From assembly GCA_030706405.1 (NCBI GenBank), contig JAUZOO010000008.1, positions 186,001 through 250,000 on the forward strand: a stretch of DNA of 64,000 nucleotides, written 5' to 3'. The position numbers and the translations under genes are program-made. Position 1 is the stretch's first letter, and each line of letters opens with the position of its first letter. Source of the stretch: Bacteroidota bacterium (lineage in GTDB: Bacteria; Bacteroidota; Bacteroidia; Bacteroidales; JAAUTT01). Positions 46,006 through 55,197 of the stretch are shown here, one piece after another. The notes under the pieces are model-generated. The model was not told where the DNA came from, did not search any database, and saw only the letters and a list, made by a program, of their open reading frames with translations.

Positions 46006-47328
46006 ATGTGTACCGTGACTTTTGAAGAATTAAACCTTAACAGGCCTTTATTAAATGCCTTAACCGATTTAGGCTACGAAAGCCCCACTCCTATTCAGGA
46101 AGAAGCTTTTCCGGTAGTGATGTCGGGCAGGGACGTGGTTGGAATAGCACAGACCGGAACCGGCAAAACATTTGCCTACCTGCTTCCGATTTTGCGGCAA
46201 TATAAATTTTCCGACCAAAAACATCCGCGGATACTCATTGTTGTTCCTACGCGCGAACTTGTTTTGCAGGTTGTAAGCGACATCGAAAAGCTCTCCCAAT
46301 ATATGAACGTCCGTTGCGCCGGAGTTTATGGCGGCACCAACATCAACACCCAGAAACAACTCGTTTATAACGGCCTCGATATTCTGGTTGCCACTCCGGG
46401 ACGGCTGGCCGACCTAACGCTGAGCGGCGTTTTACGTTTAAAAGCTATCCAAAAGCTTGTTATCGACGAAGTTGACGAAATGCTCAACCTCGGATTTCGA
46501 GGTCAGCTGGTTAGCCTGTTGGAAACATTGCCCCCAAAGCGTCAAAACCTAATGTTTTCGGCTACATTATCAGAAGATGTGGACAAATTAATCTCCAGCT
46601 ATTTCTTCGAACCTGAAAAAGTTGAGTTGGCAGCACACGGCACACCGTTGGAAAAAATTATCCAGAAAGCATACCATATTCCCAATTATAATACCAAGAT
46701 AAATCTTCTGGAGTTGCTACTTTCCAAGGAAGAAGAACTAACCAAGGTGCTCGTTTTTGTTGAAAATAAAAAACTGGCCGATAAGCTATACGAACGCATC
46801 GGACGAAAGCTAAAACATAAGGTTGGGGTTATTCACTCAAATAAATCGCAGAACCAACGTCTTAACACCCTTCAACGGTTTAAGGACGGCGAACACCGTG
46901 TGCTTATCGCTACTGACCTGGTGGCTCGCGGCCTCAACATTCCGAATGTATCGCACGTTATCAATTTTGACATACCCGAAGTTCCAGGCGATTATATCCA
47001 CCGCATCGGTCGTACCGGACGGGCTGATAATGATGGTATTGCCATAACTCTTGTTACCGACGCCGACAGAAAATATCAGCGGGCAATTGAGGACTTAATG
47101 AACAAAGAAATCAACATGGTAGAACTACCCATCGATCTTATTATATCCCAAGAACTTATCGAAGAAGAAAATCCTTTATTATTCGATAAGGATTATTTAA
47201 AACGGGCAGCGTCAAAAGTTCCGGAAGGGGCTTTTCACGAAAAGAAGGGAAAAAACAAGAAAGTCAATCTAGGTGGTCCCAAAAAACGAAACCCGAAACA
47301 CGGAAAACCGATCCGTCCTAAATTCTGA
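46006..47328 (+). CDS. DEAD-box RNA helicase
   Basis: 440 residues. Motifs in order: Q-motif PTPIQEEAFP (28-37), motif I AQTGTGKT (48-55), Ia PTREL (81-85), II DEVD (154-157) in place of DEAD, III SAT (185-187), then ARGLNIPNVSHVINFD and HRIGRTGRA of domain 2. A basic C-terminal tail (KKGKNKKVNLGGPKKRNPKH) probably binds RNA. Likely roles are ribosome assembly or mRNA turnover, especially in the cold. A GTG at 46015 is an alternative start. The COG0523 GTPase gene follows by 2 bp. Confidence 0.93.
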   Translation: MCTVTFEELNLNRPLLNALTDLGYESPTPIQEEAFPVVMSGRDVVGIAQTGTGKTFAYLLPILRQYKFSDQKHPRILIVVPTRELVLQVVSDIEKLSQYMNVRCAGVYGGTNINTQKQLVYNGLDILVATPGRLADLTLSGVLRLKAIQKLVIDEVDEMLNLGFRGQLVSLLETLPPKRQNLMFSATLSEDVDKLISSYFFEPEKVELAAHGTPLEKIIQKAYHIPNYNTKINLLELLLSKEEELTKVLVFVENKKLADKLYERIGRKLKHKVGVIHSNKSQNQRLNTLQRFKDGEHRVLIATDLVARGLNIPNVSHVINFDIPEVPGDYIHRIGRTGRADNDGIAITLVTDADRKYQRAIEDLMNKEINMVELPIDLIISQELIEEENPLLFDKDYLKRAASKVPEGAFHEKKGKNKKVNLGGPKKRNPKHGKPIRPKF

Positions 47329-47330
47329 TT

Positions 47331-48350
47331 ATGAACCAGCAACCTATTCCCGTAAACATCATTACCGGGTTTCTGGGCGTTGGCAAAACAACCGCCATAC
47401 TCAACCTACTCGAAAACAAACCAGTTAACGAACGCTGGGCTGTTATCGTAAACGAGTTTGGTAAAGTCGCCATCGACAATAAAACGATGTCCACTTCACA
47501 GATTGACGGCGTCGAAATTCGCGAAGTGGTCGGAGGATGTATCTGCTGTACCGCCAACACATCGTTTCAGGCTGCACTGGTGGTTACTATCTTCGAGGCT
47601 AAGCCACAACGCATTATCATTGAGCCTTCGGGTTTGGGATTCTTATCTGCCCTCGACGAAGCATTGCAATCCGAGCGGCTCCGGAGCCTTATCGACATTC
47701 GTACCACTATCTGCATTGTCGACGCTAACCAGTTGAACGATTTCCGTATTCAGCATAACGAAACATACAAGGCTCAGCTAAAGGCTTCGGACGTGATTTT
47801 AATCAACAAAACCGACATTACCCCTCCCGAAAACATTGACCGTTTTAACTGGTGGATGACCGAAAACATTGGCCCTAAACAGTATTTCGGCAAAACAGTT
47901 AACGGTCAAATAGACATAGACTTACTTCTACTCGAACCCACCGAAAAAGCTACGAACGAAAACAAACCTTTCACCCATTTTCTGAAAAATAGAAAGTTTT
48001 CGTTGGCTAAAAACCCTGATATTCCGAATAATCAAAAACCAACTCCCGGAAAACCAGTACAAATATCCAATCAGGTTGAGGGGTTCAGCGCATTCGGACT
48101 CATCTTCTCTGCTGACGACAATTTTGACAAATACAGCCTTTACAGCATTCTCAGCGAAATCAAAGTTTTACGATTAAAAGGTATTTTTCGTACCAATCAA
48201 GGCATTTTTCTATACAACCGGATAAATGATTATTTTAGCGTTTTGCCAGTATCTTCAGCCAGCGACAGCCGCATCGAAATGATTGCCTTCAAGGAGGACG
48301 CCCCTGATTTTACGACCATACAAAGCAAAATTTCGTCATTAGTACTATAA
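47331..48350 (+). CDS. COG0523 (CobW-family) GTPase metallochaperone
   Basis: 339 residues. GTPase motifs: GFLGVGKTT at 13-21, the Asp-containing CIVDANQ and NKTD at 159-162. The metal-binding CxCC motif is C70-I-C-C73 in GGCICCTAN. A C-terminal CobW_C domain is at about 255-335 (FSAFGLIFSADDNFDKYSL, then IFRTNQGIFLYN). Family members deliver zinc or other metals to client enzymes. No Zur box or metal-uptake gene is adjacent; it is coupled to the helicase gene (2 bp). Confidence 0.92.
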   Translation: MNQQPIPVNIITGFLGVGKTTAILNLLENKPVNERWAVIVNEFGKVAIDNKTMSTSQIDGVEIREVVGGCICCTANTSFQAALVVTIFEAKPQRIIIEPSGLGFLSALDEALQSERLRSLIDIRTTICIVDANQLNDFRIQHNETYKAQLKASDVILINKTDITPPENIDRFNWWMTENIGPKQYFGKTVNGQIDIDLLLLEPTEKATNENKPFTHFLKNRKFSLAKNPDIPNNQKPTPGKPVQISNQVEGFSAFGLIFSADDNFDKYSLYSILSEIKVLRLKGIFRTNQGIFLYNRINDYFSVLPVSSASDSRIEMIAFKEDAPDFTTIQSKISSLVL

Positions 48351-48370
48351 TTCATTAACCTCGGTCCCTA

Positions 48371-48880
48371 ATGAAAGATTATTTACCGATAATTCTCAGT
48401 TCTGCCACCGTATACGTATTCATTGTGGTTGCCATTCGTCTTTTTGGAAAGAAGGAATTTGCCCAGCTTTCGGTAAGCGATTTAGTGTTTGTTTTGCTTA
48501 TCAGCAATGCTGTGCAAAATGCAATGGTGGGCTCCGACTCTTCATTAACCGGAGGACTAATAGCCGCATCTACCTTATTTATAATAAATTATCTTTTAAA
48601 ATTCCTGATGTTTAAATTTCCAAAGCTGGAAGTATTTATTTCAGGTGAACCTCGACTGCTTATTTATCACGGTCAGGTAAACGAAGAAAATGTCCGGAAA
48701 TCACGCATATCCATCAACGAACTCGTTGAAACCGTACGCGAACATGGCTGCCAATCAATAAAAGACGTAGACCTTGCAATATTGGAATCCGATGGGAATA
48801 TCAGCGTTTTATCGGACAATTTTAAAACCCAGACTTCGCACGAACGAAAACGACGGAAAAAAGTCCTTCCTCAATCTTAA
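48371..48880 (+). CDS. DUF421 (YetF-type) membrane protein
   Basis: 169 residues. Three membrane helices at about 5-80 (LPIILSSATVYVFIVVAIRLFGKKEFAQLSVSDLVFVLLISNA is the family's start, shown here in the parts ATVYVFIVVAIRLFGKKE and LSVSDLVFVLLISNAV), then the soluble DUF421 domain (LLIYHGQVNEENVRKSRIS...ILESDGNISVL). Function is not established; Bacillus relatives influence spore and membrane properties. It follows the GTPase gene by 20 bp, probably the same transcript. Confidence 0.85.
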   Translation: MKDYLPIILSSATVYVFIVVAIRLFGKKEFAQLSVSDLVFVLLISNAVQNAMVGSDSSLTGGLIAASTLFIINYLLKFLMFKFPKLEVFISGEPRLLIYHGQVNEENVRKSRISINELVETVREHGCQSIKDVDLAILESDGNISVLSDNFKTQTSHERKRRKKVLPQS

Positions 48881-48946
48881 GAAAACCTTCACTACAGTAA
48901 AAAGTTTTTCTCTATTTTTAAGCACCAATTATAAATCAAAAATAAG

Positions 48947-49411
48947 ATGAATCAATTAACCATCAACAATTTCGAAGAATTTGAACAATACGTTGGAAAA
49001 GAATTAGGCATTTCCGAATATCTAAAAATTACACAGGAACAAATTAACCAGTTTGCCGAAGCTACCATCGATCATCAATGGATACATACCGACCCGGAAC
49101 GGGCAGCTGTTGAAAGTCCGTTTAAAACCACCATCGCCCACGGTTATCTCACCATGTCGCTTCTCCCCTACCTTTGGGCTCAAATCGTCGAATTTAAAAA
49201 TGTAAAGCTGATGGTTAATTACGGTATCGAAAAGCTGAAATTTAATCAAGCTGTAGCCGTTAACAGCGAAGTACGGTTAAAAGCCAAACTGGCCTCATTA
49301 ATAAATCTGCGCGGCGTAACCAAAGCACAACTGGACGTGGAGCTTGAAATCAAAGACAGCAAAAAATCTGCTTTTACGGCTTCTTTAATATTCTTATACC
49401 ACTTTAATTAG
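48947..49411 (+). CDS. MaoC-like (R)-specific enoyl-CoA hydratase
   Basis: 154 residues, one hotdog domain. The hydratase-2 motif is clear: ITQEQINQFAEATIDHQWIH then TTIAHGYLTMSLLP, with the catalytic Asp/His of the D-x-x-x-I-H type present as DHQWIH. It should hydrate trans-2-enoyl-CoA to (R)-3-hydroxyacyl-CoA. No polyhydroxyalkanoate gene is near. It ends within the left arm of a 29-bp inverted repeat. Confidence 0.88.
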   Translation: MNQLTINNFEEFEQYVGKELGISEYLKITQEQINQFAEATIDHQWIHTDPERAAVESPFKTTIAHGYLTMSLLPYLWAQIVEFKNVKLMVNYGIEKLKFNQAVAVNSEVRLKAKLASLINLRGVTKAQLDVELEIKDSKKSAFTASLIFLYHFN

Positions 49412-49477
49412 TGATTAAGCTATTAGACGATTAAGTAATAAATTCACAATTACTTAATCGTCTAATAGCTTAATCAC
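49411..49477. repeat. Perfect 29-bp inverted repeat between convergent genes
   Basis: The arm at 49411-49439 (begins GTGATTAAGCTATTAGACG) is matched perfectly by 49449-49477 around a 9-nt loop. It may serve as a bidirectional terminator, but the arms are far longer than needed and lack GC-rich pairs. Each arm contains GATTAAG twice. Confidence 0.85.
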
Positions 49478-49482
49478 TCTCC

Positions 49483-50565
49483 TCAATACAGTCGCACCCT
49501 CGGATCGAGCAGCGAGTAAATTATATCAACTAAAAGATTGATAATAACAAAGATTACCGAAATAGTAAGCACGCAGCCCAACACCAGCGGCAAATCATAA
49601 TTATTAAGCGCATCCACAATAATATAGCCTAGGCCTTTCCAGGCAAAAATGTATTCCACAAACACCACACCTGCCATAAGCGAGGCAAACCAACCTGAAA
49701 TAGCCGTAATTACGGGGTTTAAGGCATTTTTTAAAGCATGTTTAAAGATGACCGATGTTTCACTCAAACCCTTTGCCCGTGCGGTACGGATGTAATCCTG
49801 CGAGAGCACTTCGAGCATCGAATTTCGTGTAAGCTGAATAAACACCGATAATGGCCTGATACCCAAAGTAAATGTAGGAAGAATGAGATTTTTCCATTCG
49901 TAATGAAGGCTTTGCCCTAAATCGTCCAGCACCACAAGGTTCCCGGTAAGGTTTAAACCCGTAACCGGACCGAGTACAAAAGCAAAAAACCAACCGATCA
50001 GGATAGCCGCAAAAAACGAAGGCAGTGACATTCCCAGCGTTGAAACAACCAAAAATACCCGGTCATACCACGAATCCTTGTACAATGCCGCCAAAATACC
50101 AAGCAGAATCCCCAAAACCGTTGCAAAAGCAATAGCAGCCACGGCCAGAATCAGCGTGTTGGGCAAAGTCTCACGGATGATATCTGAAACGTTTTTCTTG
50201 CTTTGATAACTCCGTCGTAAATAAGGAAATTTCAGCAAAACCGAACGGTGACTCCCGATTTTAGAAAGCGTCACGCAAGGTGCATAAACCTTGGTATCGA
50301 TGTAGAAATAGCTCTTTTTGTTAATGGTTTCATGAAACGATATTGGCGATACATCGTTGATATATTTTGTGTATTGCAACCACAACGGCCTGTTGAGCCC
50401 CAAATCCTGACGGATAGCGGCTATGGATGCCGAGTCGGCACGTTGGCCAAGCATCATCCGGGCAGGATCGCCGGGCAACACATTGAAAAGCATAAAAATC
50501 AACGTGAGCACACCCCACAAAATAAAGATACTGTAAACTAATTTCCGAAGGATGTATTTAACCAC
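49483..50565 (-). CDS. Peptide/nickel-type ABC transporter permease (DppB family), orphan
   Basis: 360 residues. Begins with MVKYILRKLVYSIFILWGVLTLIFMLFNVLPGD in family style (VKYILRKLVYSIFILWG), six membrane helices, a periplasmic insertion at about 75-125, and the EAA-type loop (SQDYIRTARAKGLSETSVIF) that contacts the ATPase. Usually paired with DppC, an ATPase and a binding protein; none are in the window. It starts 3 bp after the DoxX gene ends and so belongs to the tmk operon. Bacteroidota often scatter these subunits. Confidence 0.88.
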   Translation of the reverse strand: MVKYILRKLVYSIFILWGVLTLIFMLFNVLPGDPARMMLGQRADSASIAAIRQDLGLNRPLWLQYTKYINDVSPISFHETINKKSYFYIDTKVYAPCVTLSKIGSHRSVLLKFPYLRRSYQSKKNVSDIIRETLPNTLILAVAAIAFATVLGILLGILAALYKDSWYDRVFLVVSTLGMSLPSFFAAILIGWFFAFVLGPVTGLNLTGNLVVLDDLGQSLHYEWKNLILPTFTLGIRPLSVFIQLTRNSMLEVLSQDYIRTARAKGLSETSVIFKHALKNALNPVITAISGWFASLMAGVVFVEYIFAWKGLGYIIVDALNNYDLPLVLGCVLTISVIFVIINLLVDIIYSLLDPRVRLY

Positions 50566-50568
50566 TAA

Positions 50569-51816
50569 TCAACGTTTTGTAAATTTCTTGCATCCGCGTC
50601 CCAAAATCAGCGCCAGAATAACAATCACAAAACCTAATAAGAAGACGAATATTCGCTTCCATTCGATGGTTTTGTGATAATCAGTAAGCACTGTCGAAAG
50701 AATATTTCCTTTAAAATAATTAGGTTCCGGAAAATCGTTATAATGCCACATGCCAAGAACTACGCCGTCTTTAAGCAATACCAAGCCGGGATTAGAGCGG
50801 ATAATAGTTTTTAACGTGGTCTGGTCGGTTGCATAAAAATCGATCATCAGCTTTTTGTCAGCCTTAATTTTATTAGCAATATCGGCCGGTGTACTTGTCA
50901 AAAAATAAAACTTATGGTTTTGCTGTTTGGTAAACCGTGCATAATCCTGCACTTTCGACCAAACCGCGTATTTTACTTTAGTAATATCGGGACTAATGAA
51001 CAAGAACGAATAACTGGTATCGGCAAGTACCTGCGGAGTAATATCCTGACCTGAAGGAGTTGTAATAGAAAAACCATAAATTGGAGGCTCATAGCCCTTT
51101 TTCACCAAAACATTTTCGGTCTTTTCCCATTTCCAGGTGGTATCCTGCCAAGGATAATTATTCATGGTAAACTCCTTTACAATGCCATTCTTCTTATAAA
51201 AAAGCTTGGTCTCGTAAACATCGGCAGGTGCGCCCTTAGGAATGGCCATTTTAGTAGGGATATGTGTTCCAACGCTATAAGGCCTGAAATCCATTATAGG
51301 CAGGTGATTGATGCAATACAGCGAGATACCTGCACTCAAAGCAGCAAAACCGGCCACTATAAGCCATTCCCAAAATGCATGGGCATATGGTTTGTATTTA
51401 TTCCGTGAGACGAATATAAATATCGCAACGACAATCAATATAACATTCTTGTAAAATGTTTGCCAGTTGGTCAGTTTTACGGCATCGCCGAAGCATCCGC
51501 AGTCGGTGACGGGATTTTTAATGGCACTGTATAAAGTGAGAGCAGTAAAGAAAGTCATAAAAAGCAAAGCAGCCCAAGCTGTAACCCGCATCCGGAGGCC
51601 AATCACCAAAGCTACACCTATTAAAAACTCGGCAGTACTTAGCACTACGGACAGTATCAGTGCAGCCGATTCGAGCCACGAAAGATGAAAAACTTCAAAA
51701 TATTCAGAAAACTTAATGGCTGAGCCCATTGGGTCGATTCCCTTTACAAACCCGGAAAAAATAAAAACCAATCCCAATAAAATGCGGCAAATAATCCTGA
51801 CGTGTTTCATAATCAA
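50569..51816 (-). CDS. DoxX-domain membrane protein, BT_3928 family
   Basis: 415 residues. Four membrane helices at about 8-140 form a DoxX/MauE-like domain with a CGCFG Cys motif (TDCGCFGDAVKLTNWQTF), typical of methylamine-utilisation MauE-type thiol partners. A further helix is at about 150-170, then a periplasmic region, predicted thioredoxin-like (for example YSFLFISPDI, KFYFLTSTPADI, NPGLVLLKDGVVLG), and a last helix at 390-408. This is the family named after BT_3928. Function unknown, perhaps thiol redox in the envelope. Between tmk (20 bp) and the permease gene (3 bp). Confidence 0.8.
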   Translation of the reverse strand: MIMKHVRIICRILLGLVFIFSGFVKGIDPMGSAIKFSEYFEVFHLSWLESAALILSVVLSTAEFLIGVALVIGLRMRVTAWAALLFMTFFTALTLYSAIKNPVTDCGCFGDAVKLTNWQTFYKNVILIVVAIFIFVSRNKYKPYAHAFWEWLIVAGFAALSAGISLYCINHLPIMDFRPYSVGTHIPTKMAIPKGAPADVYETKLFYKKNGIVKEFTMNNYPWQDTTWKWEKTENVLVKKGYEPPIYGFSITTPSGQDITPQVLADTSYSFLFISPDITKVKYAVWSKVQDYARFTKQQNHKFYFLTSTPADIANKIKADKKLMIDFYATDQTTLKTIIRSNPGLVLLKDGVVLGMWHYNDFPEPNYFKGNILSTVLTDYHKTIEWKRIFVFLLGFVIVILALILGRGCKKFTKR

Positions 51817-51836
51817 TATATTGATAGTAAACTAAA

Positions 51837-52523
51837 TCACTTTAATGCATTATAAAAATCCAGTTTTTCGGCTATCTTCTTAAAAATTTCGCCCGGAGGA
51901 AGCATGGATTGCCCGCCACCACTGCAATCGATACGGACAAAACGTTCTTCATTTTCGAGCGAAAGATAAACCTCTCGAACACGACCTTGAAAACCGAGGT
52001 CTTCTTCATGAATATCGCGCTGTCCATTCAGATAAGAACGGTCGTCGCCAGAACGCTGACTGGTTAACTTATTCTTTGTAAAATTAAACGGAACATCCAG
52101 AAAGATATTCAAATCAGGTTTTGGAAGTTTAAAATAACCAAATTCCGTATCTAAAATCCACGATTTAAGGGCAACCCGCCCCTGCTCATCTTGAAGTTTT
52201 GCACATTGGTAAGCAATGTTGGAATAAACATACCTGTCGAGGATGATGGTAGTACCTTTGGCCAGCCAGCCTTCGAGCATGACACGCGCATCGGCACGAT
52301 CTCCGGCATATATAAGGGCTACCAGATAAGGGTTAACCGCATTCAGATCGCCAAGTTCGCCCCGAAGGAAACGAGCTACCAAATCGCCATAAACAGGGCT
52401 ATCCGTCCGCGGAAAATGGAGATATTCATAAGCCATTCCCCTTTCTTTCAAATAGTTTTGTAACATCCCAACCTGGGTCGATTTACCCGCCCCATCCAAT
52501 CCTTCAATTACCAATAATGCCAT
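51837..52523 (-). CDS. tmk: Thymidylate kinase
   Basis: 228 residues. P-loop GLDGAGKST at 8-16, the DR(Y/H) motif as ILDRYVYSNIAYQ (with the catalytic Arg), and the LID region RSGDDRSYLNG. It phosphorylates dTMP to dTDP. First gene of an operon with the DoxX and permease genes; divergent from folP across a 62-bp gap. Confidence 0.92.
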   Translation of the reverse strand: MALLVIEGLDGAGKSTQVGMLQNYLKERGMAYEYLHFPRTDSPVYGDLVARFLRGELGDLNAVNPYLVALIYAGDRADARVMLEGWLAKGTTIILDRYVYSNIAYQCAKLQDEQGRVALKSWILDTEFGYFKLPKPDLNIFLDVPFNFTKNKLTSQRSGDDRSYLNGQRDIHEEDLGFQGRVREVYLSLENEERFVRIDCSGGGQSMLPPGEIFKKIAEKLDFYNALK

Positions 52524-52555
52524 GCTTAATTCTGGTTTAAATAGCGTCGAATTTA

Positions 52556-52563
52556 TAACTTTG
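52556..52563 (+). promoter_or_regulatory. Promoter of folP-cdaA
   Basis: TAACTTTG matches TAnnTTTG, 22 bp before the folP start codon. Confidence 0.6.
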
Positions 52564-52585
52564 TCGAACTAAACTTTTAGCGACA

Positions 52586-53455
52586 ATGAGTTCCAAAGAT
52601 ACTTTTTTTTCAAAAAAACGGACACTGAATTTAGGGGGACACTTGTTAGAAATAAACACACCGTTGGTGATGGGCATCCTTAACATCACCCCCGATTCGT
52701 TTTACGAAAACAGCCGCTGTTGCGACGAGGCCGAAATCCTTAAACGATGTGAAACTATTCTTTCAGAGGGCGGCAGCATCATTGATATTGGAGCTTATTC
52801 ATCACGGCCTGGAGCCGATGATGTCTCGGAAGAAGAAGAACTCAACCGTCTGGTTCCTGCCTTGAAAGCAATTCGCAGGGAATTCCCCAACGCTTTGTTA
52901 TCGGTAGATACTTTTCGCGCAGCCGTAGCTCAAACCGTTGTTGAAGAATTTGGTATTCAAATCATTAACGACATTTCGGCTGGAGAGTTGGACGAGGCCA
53001 TGTTCGAAACTATTGCCAGGCTAAATGTTCCATATATCCTAATGCACATGAAAGGAAACCCTCAGACCATGCAGGATCAGACCAACTACAATCATCTGGT
53101 ACGCGACATCATCAGTTATCTATCTGTAAGGATTGACTTGGCCCGTAAAGCCGGCATCCACGACATCATCATCGACCCAGGCTTTGGCTTTGGCAAAACC
53201 ACCAAACAAAACTATGAACTTTTAACCCGTCTCGACGAATTCCGCATTTTTGAATTGCCCATACTGGCCGGGGTTTCCCGCAAATCAATGATTTACAAAA
53301 CGCTTGATTGTGCACCGCAGGAAGCCCTAAACGGGACCATTGCCGTCAACACGCTCGCATTATCAAAAGGAGCCGATATTCTCAGGGTACACGACGTTAA
53401 GGCTGCTATCGATGTCGTTAAAATTGTGATGGCTTCCAAAAATTTTTATCTTTGA
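52586..53455 (+). CDS. folP: Dihydropteroate synthase
   Basis: 289 residues, TIM barrel. VMGILNITPDSFYENS near the N-terminus, GAYSSRPGADDV, SVDTFRAAVA, INDIS, MHMKGNPQTMQ, DPGFGFGKT and GVSRKSM are the pterin- and pABA-binding motifs. It makes dihydropteroate for folate. It precedes cdaA by 20 bp in the arrangement common in Bacteroidota. Full-length. Confidence 0.95.
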   Translation: MSSKDTFFSKKRTLNLGGHLLEINTPLVMGILNITPDSFYENSRCCDEAEILKRCETILSEGGSIIDIGAYSSRPGADDVSEEEELNRLVPALKAIRREFPNALLSVDTFRAAVAQTVVEEFGIQIINDISAGELDEAMFETIARLNVPYILMHMKGNPQTMQDQTNYNHLVRDIISYLSVRIDLARKAGIHDIIIDPGFGFGKTTKQNYELLTRLDEFRIFELPILAGVSRKSMIYKTLDCAPQEALNGTIAVNTLALSKGADILRVHDVKAAIDVVKIVMASKNFYL

Positions 53456-53475
53456 TAGATTAAGCTGTTCCTTAA

Positions 53476-54270
53476 ATGATAACTCAGTTATTTATTCAGA
53501 TTCGTTTTCTTGATGTTGTTGATGTACTGCTCGTTTCGTACCTTATGTACCAGTTATATGTACTAATCCGGGGAACCGTAGCACTCAATATTTTTATCGT
53601 CATTTTTATCCTTTATGCCTCGTGGCTGTTGGTAAAAGCCCTGAACATGGAGCTTATCAGCTCAATACTTGGCCAAGTAATCGGTGTTGGAGCCATCGCT
53701 TTAATCATTGTTTTTCAGCAGGAAATACGACGTTTTTTAATTTTTGCCGGAACTCGCTATTTATCAAGAACTTTATCGTTAAATAAAGCTTTCTCGGTAA
53801 TGCAGGAACAAAAAAATGTAAAAATCAAATCCATTGCCAATGCCTGTATCCGCATGTCTGAATCAAAAACCGGGGCACTCATTATCATCACCCGAAATTC
53901 AAAACTCGACATCTATGCCCAAACTGGAGAGATCATCAATGCCGACACCTCAACCCGTCTTTTAGAATCTATATTTTTCAAAAACAGCGCATTACACGAC
54001 GGAGCCGTACTCATCACCAACGAACGGATTCACGCCGCCCGATGTGTACTGCCTGTATCAGACAATCCCAATATCCCCGACGGACTTGGTTTACGCCACA
54101 GAGCAGCATTGGGAATTACTGAATACACCGACGCGTTTGCCGTGGTAGTATCGGAAGAAACCGGAGAAATTGCGATTGCCGATGGCGGGACTCTTTCCAA
54201 TAACCTATCCAAAGAAGACCTGCTACAAATCCTCGAAAAAGAATTTCTGAACTTCTATATCAGGTCGTAG
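53476..54270 (+). CDS. cdaA: Diadenylate cyclase CdaA
   Basis: 264 residues. Three membrane helices in the first 90 residues, then the DAC domain with DGA at 175-177 (LHDGAVLI) and RHR at 207-209 (GLRHRAALG), the catalytic motifs that join two ATP into c-di-AMP. It should sit at the inner membrane. No CdaR gene follows, unlike Firmicutes. Paired with folP; c-di-AMP often controls potassium uptake, and a kdp operon is 20 kb away, but no direct link is seen. Confidence 0.94.
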   Translation: MITQLFIQIRFLDVVDVLLVSYLMYQLYVLIRGTVALNIFIVIFILYASWLLVKALNMELISSILGQVIGVGAIALIIVFQQEIRRFLIFAGTRYLSRTLSLNKAFSVMQEQKNVKIKSIANACIRMSESKTGALIIITRNSKLDIYAQTGEIINADTSTRLLESIFFKNSALHDGAVLITNERIHAARCVLPVSDNPNIPDGLGLRHRAALGITEYTDAFAVVVSEETGEIAIADGGTLSNNLSKEDLLQILEKEFLNFYIRS

Positions 54271-54324
54271 AATCAAATCTTCGTGGTCACAAACCTTCTC
54301 ATAACCTTATAAATTCCTTAAAAC

Positions 54325-54363
54325 AAAAAAGATACGACCCTTTTTATCAGAATCGTATCTTTC
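54325..54363. terminator. Terminator between cdaA and plsY
   Basis: AAAGATACGA pairs with TCGTATCTTT around a 15-nt loop between convergent genes. Confidence 0.8.
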
Positions 54364-54383
54364 ATTTATTAAATATTTTAAAA

Positions 54384-55025
54384 TCAATTCTTTTTCTTCC
54401 GGAAAAGGAAACTGGCTTTCGATTCTTCTTTACGGATAAGACGTTCTATATTTTTCTGATGGGTAAGCAACAATAAAATTGCCACGATCAACGAAAAAAT
54501 AATCAACGACTGAATAGTGGTATGAAATACAAACATGATCAGGAGCGGGAAAGCAAATCCCGAAATGATAGAGCTTAACGATACATATTTGGTAATAAAC
54601 AAAGTTATAAGAAAAATACCAGCTGTGATAAGCGTTGGAATTGGCGCAATAGCAAGGATAATCCCAAATAGAGAAGCAACTCCTTTACCTCCACGAAATC
54701 CTGCAAATACCGGGAAAATATGTCCCAGAACAGCGAACGCCCCCAGAACAAGTTCGAGGTTTACAAAATTTTCAGTACCTGACACCAACGATGAAACCCA
54801 AACCAGATTAACCGCAGCAAATCCTTTTAATACATCTAAAATTAAAACCGGCAGACCGGCCTTCCAGCCTAACACCCGAACTGTGTTTGTAGCTCCGGCA
54901 TTTTTACTTCCATGTTCCCTAACATCAATACCATATAATAATTTACCAAACCAAACTGCACTTGGAATAGACCCAAGCAAATAAGCACCGATAAATAACC
55001 CAATGGTTACAATGTTAATATTCAT
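54384..55025 (-). CDS. plsY: Glycerol-3-phosphate acyltransferase PlsY
   Basis: 213 residues, about five membrane helices. The three conserved cytoplasmic loops are visible: LLGSIPSAVWFGKL, EHGSKNAGATNTVRVLGWKAG written here as EHGSKNAGATNTVR, and FRGGKGVAS. PlsY transfers acyl from acyl-phosphate to glycerol 3-phosphate, the first step of phospholipid synthesis. Monocistronic. Confidence 0.94.
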   Translation of the reverse strand: MNINIVTIGLFIGAYLLGSIPSAVWFGKLLYGIDVREHGSKNAGATNTVRVLGWKAGLPVLILDVLKGFAAVNLVWVSSLVSGTENFVNLELVLGAFAVLGHIFPVFAGFRGGKGVASLFGIILAIAPIPTLITAGIFLITLFITKYVSLSSIISGFAFPLLIMFVFHTTIQSLIIFSLIVAILLLLTHQKNIERLIRKEESKASFLFRKKKN

Positions 55026-55147
55026 CCGTTATAAGTTAATTAAAAGTTTTGCAAAGAAAGCATAAACTTTCCACGAAACAAAGACTTATTTAAAAATTCA
55101 GATAATTTCAAATTATCTAAACATTTGAAAAAACCTCTAAAAAGAAG

Positions 55148-55177
55148 GAAAGCCGTCTCTTTTGAGAGACAGCTTTC
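55148..55177 (-). terminator. Terminator of the PEP carboxykinase gene
   Basis: GAAAGC-c-GTCTCT pairs with AGAGAC-a-GCTTTC, 21 bp after the stop codon. Confidence 0.75.
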
Positions 55178-55197
55178 ACTGATATTTGCTTAAATAA

